A stretch of 6,036 bases of DNA from Caryophanales bacterium UBA6448 (GTDB lineage Bacteria > Bacillota_I > Bacilli_A > RF39 > UBA660), in assembly GCA_002439555.1 (NCBI GenBank), contig DJOC01000009.1, forward strand, positions 6,236 through 12,271. The letters are read 5' to 3'. The translations under genes and the position numbers were made by a program. This document shows positions 5,966 through 6,036 of the stretch, in pieces (the first letter of the stretch is position 1; each line of letters opens with the position of its first letter). The notes under the pieces were generated by a model. That model ran no database searches. It saw only the letters and a program-made list of their open reading frames with translations, and was not told where the DNA came from.

Positions 5966-6036
5966 ATGAGTAATAGAGAAAATTATAATACAAAACAGAA
6001 AGAACTAATAAATAATTATATAAAGAGTATGAATAA
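5966..6036 (+). CDS. Fur-family transcriptional regulator (N-terminal 23 codons, runs off the window)
   Basis: Only the first 23 codons are present. They include RENYNTKQKELI and NNYIKS, the typical first helix of Fur/PerR/Zur-type winged-helix repressors in Gram-positive bacteria (compare the common YKTKQRE(I/L)I pattern). These proteins sense metals or peroxide, but which one cannot be told without the metal-binding part. ATG at 5966 is preceded by GGGTG at 5956-5960. An in-frame ATG at 5936 is rejected because it lies at or before the predicted transcription start and would add ten residues not usual for the family. A terminator and its own promoter separate the gene from the restriction system, so it is probably chromosomal flank rather than part of it. 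Confidence 0.65.
   Translation, partial: MSNRENYNTKQKELINNYIKSMN

Overview
The window is about three-quarters A+T. It uses strong Shine-Dalgarno sequences, extended -10 promoters (TGn-TATAAT) and the standard stop codons, with no in-frame TGA in the long genes. It ends in the first codons of a Fur-family regulator. This points to a low-GC Gram-positive bacterium (Bacilli/Clostridia-like). The species cannot be named from the sequence.

Layout, all genes on the + strand. Bases 1-73 hold a perfect 12-bp tandem repeat, probably the tail of an upstream reading frame. Bases 103-1434 encode an AlbA_2 (Schlafen-like) protein with a GHKL ATPase-like domain and a C-terminal winged helix. Bases 1435-1855 have no intact gene but contain decayed coding sequence, clearest at 1613-1849. 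Bases 1856-3826 encode an AlwI/BstNBI-family type IIS restriction endonuclease. A terminator hairpin and a strong promoter lie back to back at 3823-3861. Bases 3906-5873 encode a fused adenine-N6 DNA methyltransferase with two complete D12-class catalytic domains. A terminator follows at 5872-5894. A promoter and the partial Fur-family gene (5966 onward) close the window and look like chromosomal flank.

The core is a type IIS restriction-modification system. The nuclease is expected to cut outside a short asymmetric site. The double methyltransferase is expected to protect that site by methylating one adenine on each strand, the arrangement known for M.FokI. The methyltransferase has its own extended -10 promoter just after the nuclease terminator. 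The nuclease has no convincing promoter of its own, so protection may be made independently of cutting. The AlbA_2/GHKL gene may be a defence-island neighbour, but nothing in the sequence ties it to the restriction system. The gene families are known; the unusual points are the relics, the repeat and the control region.
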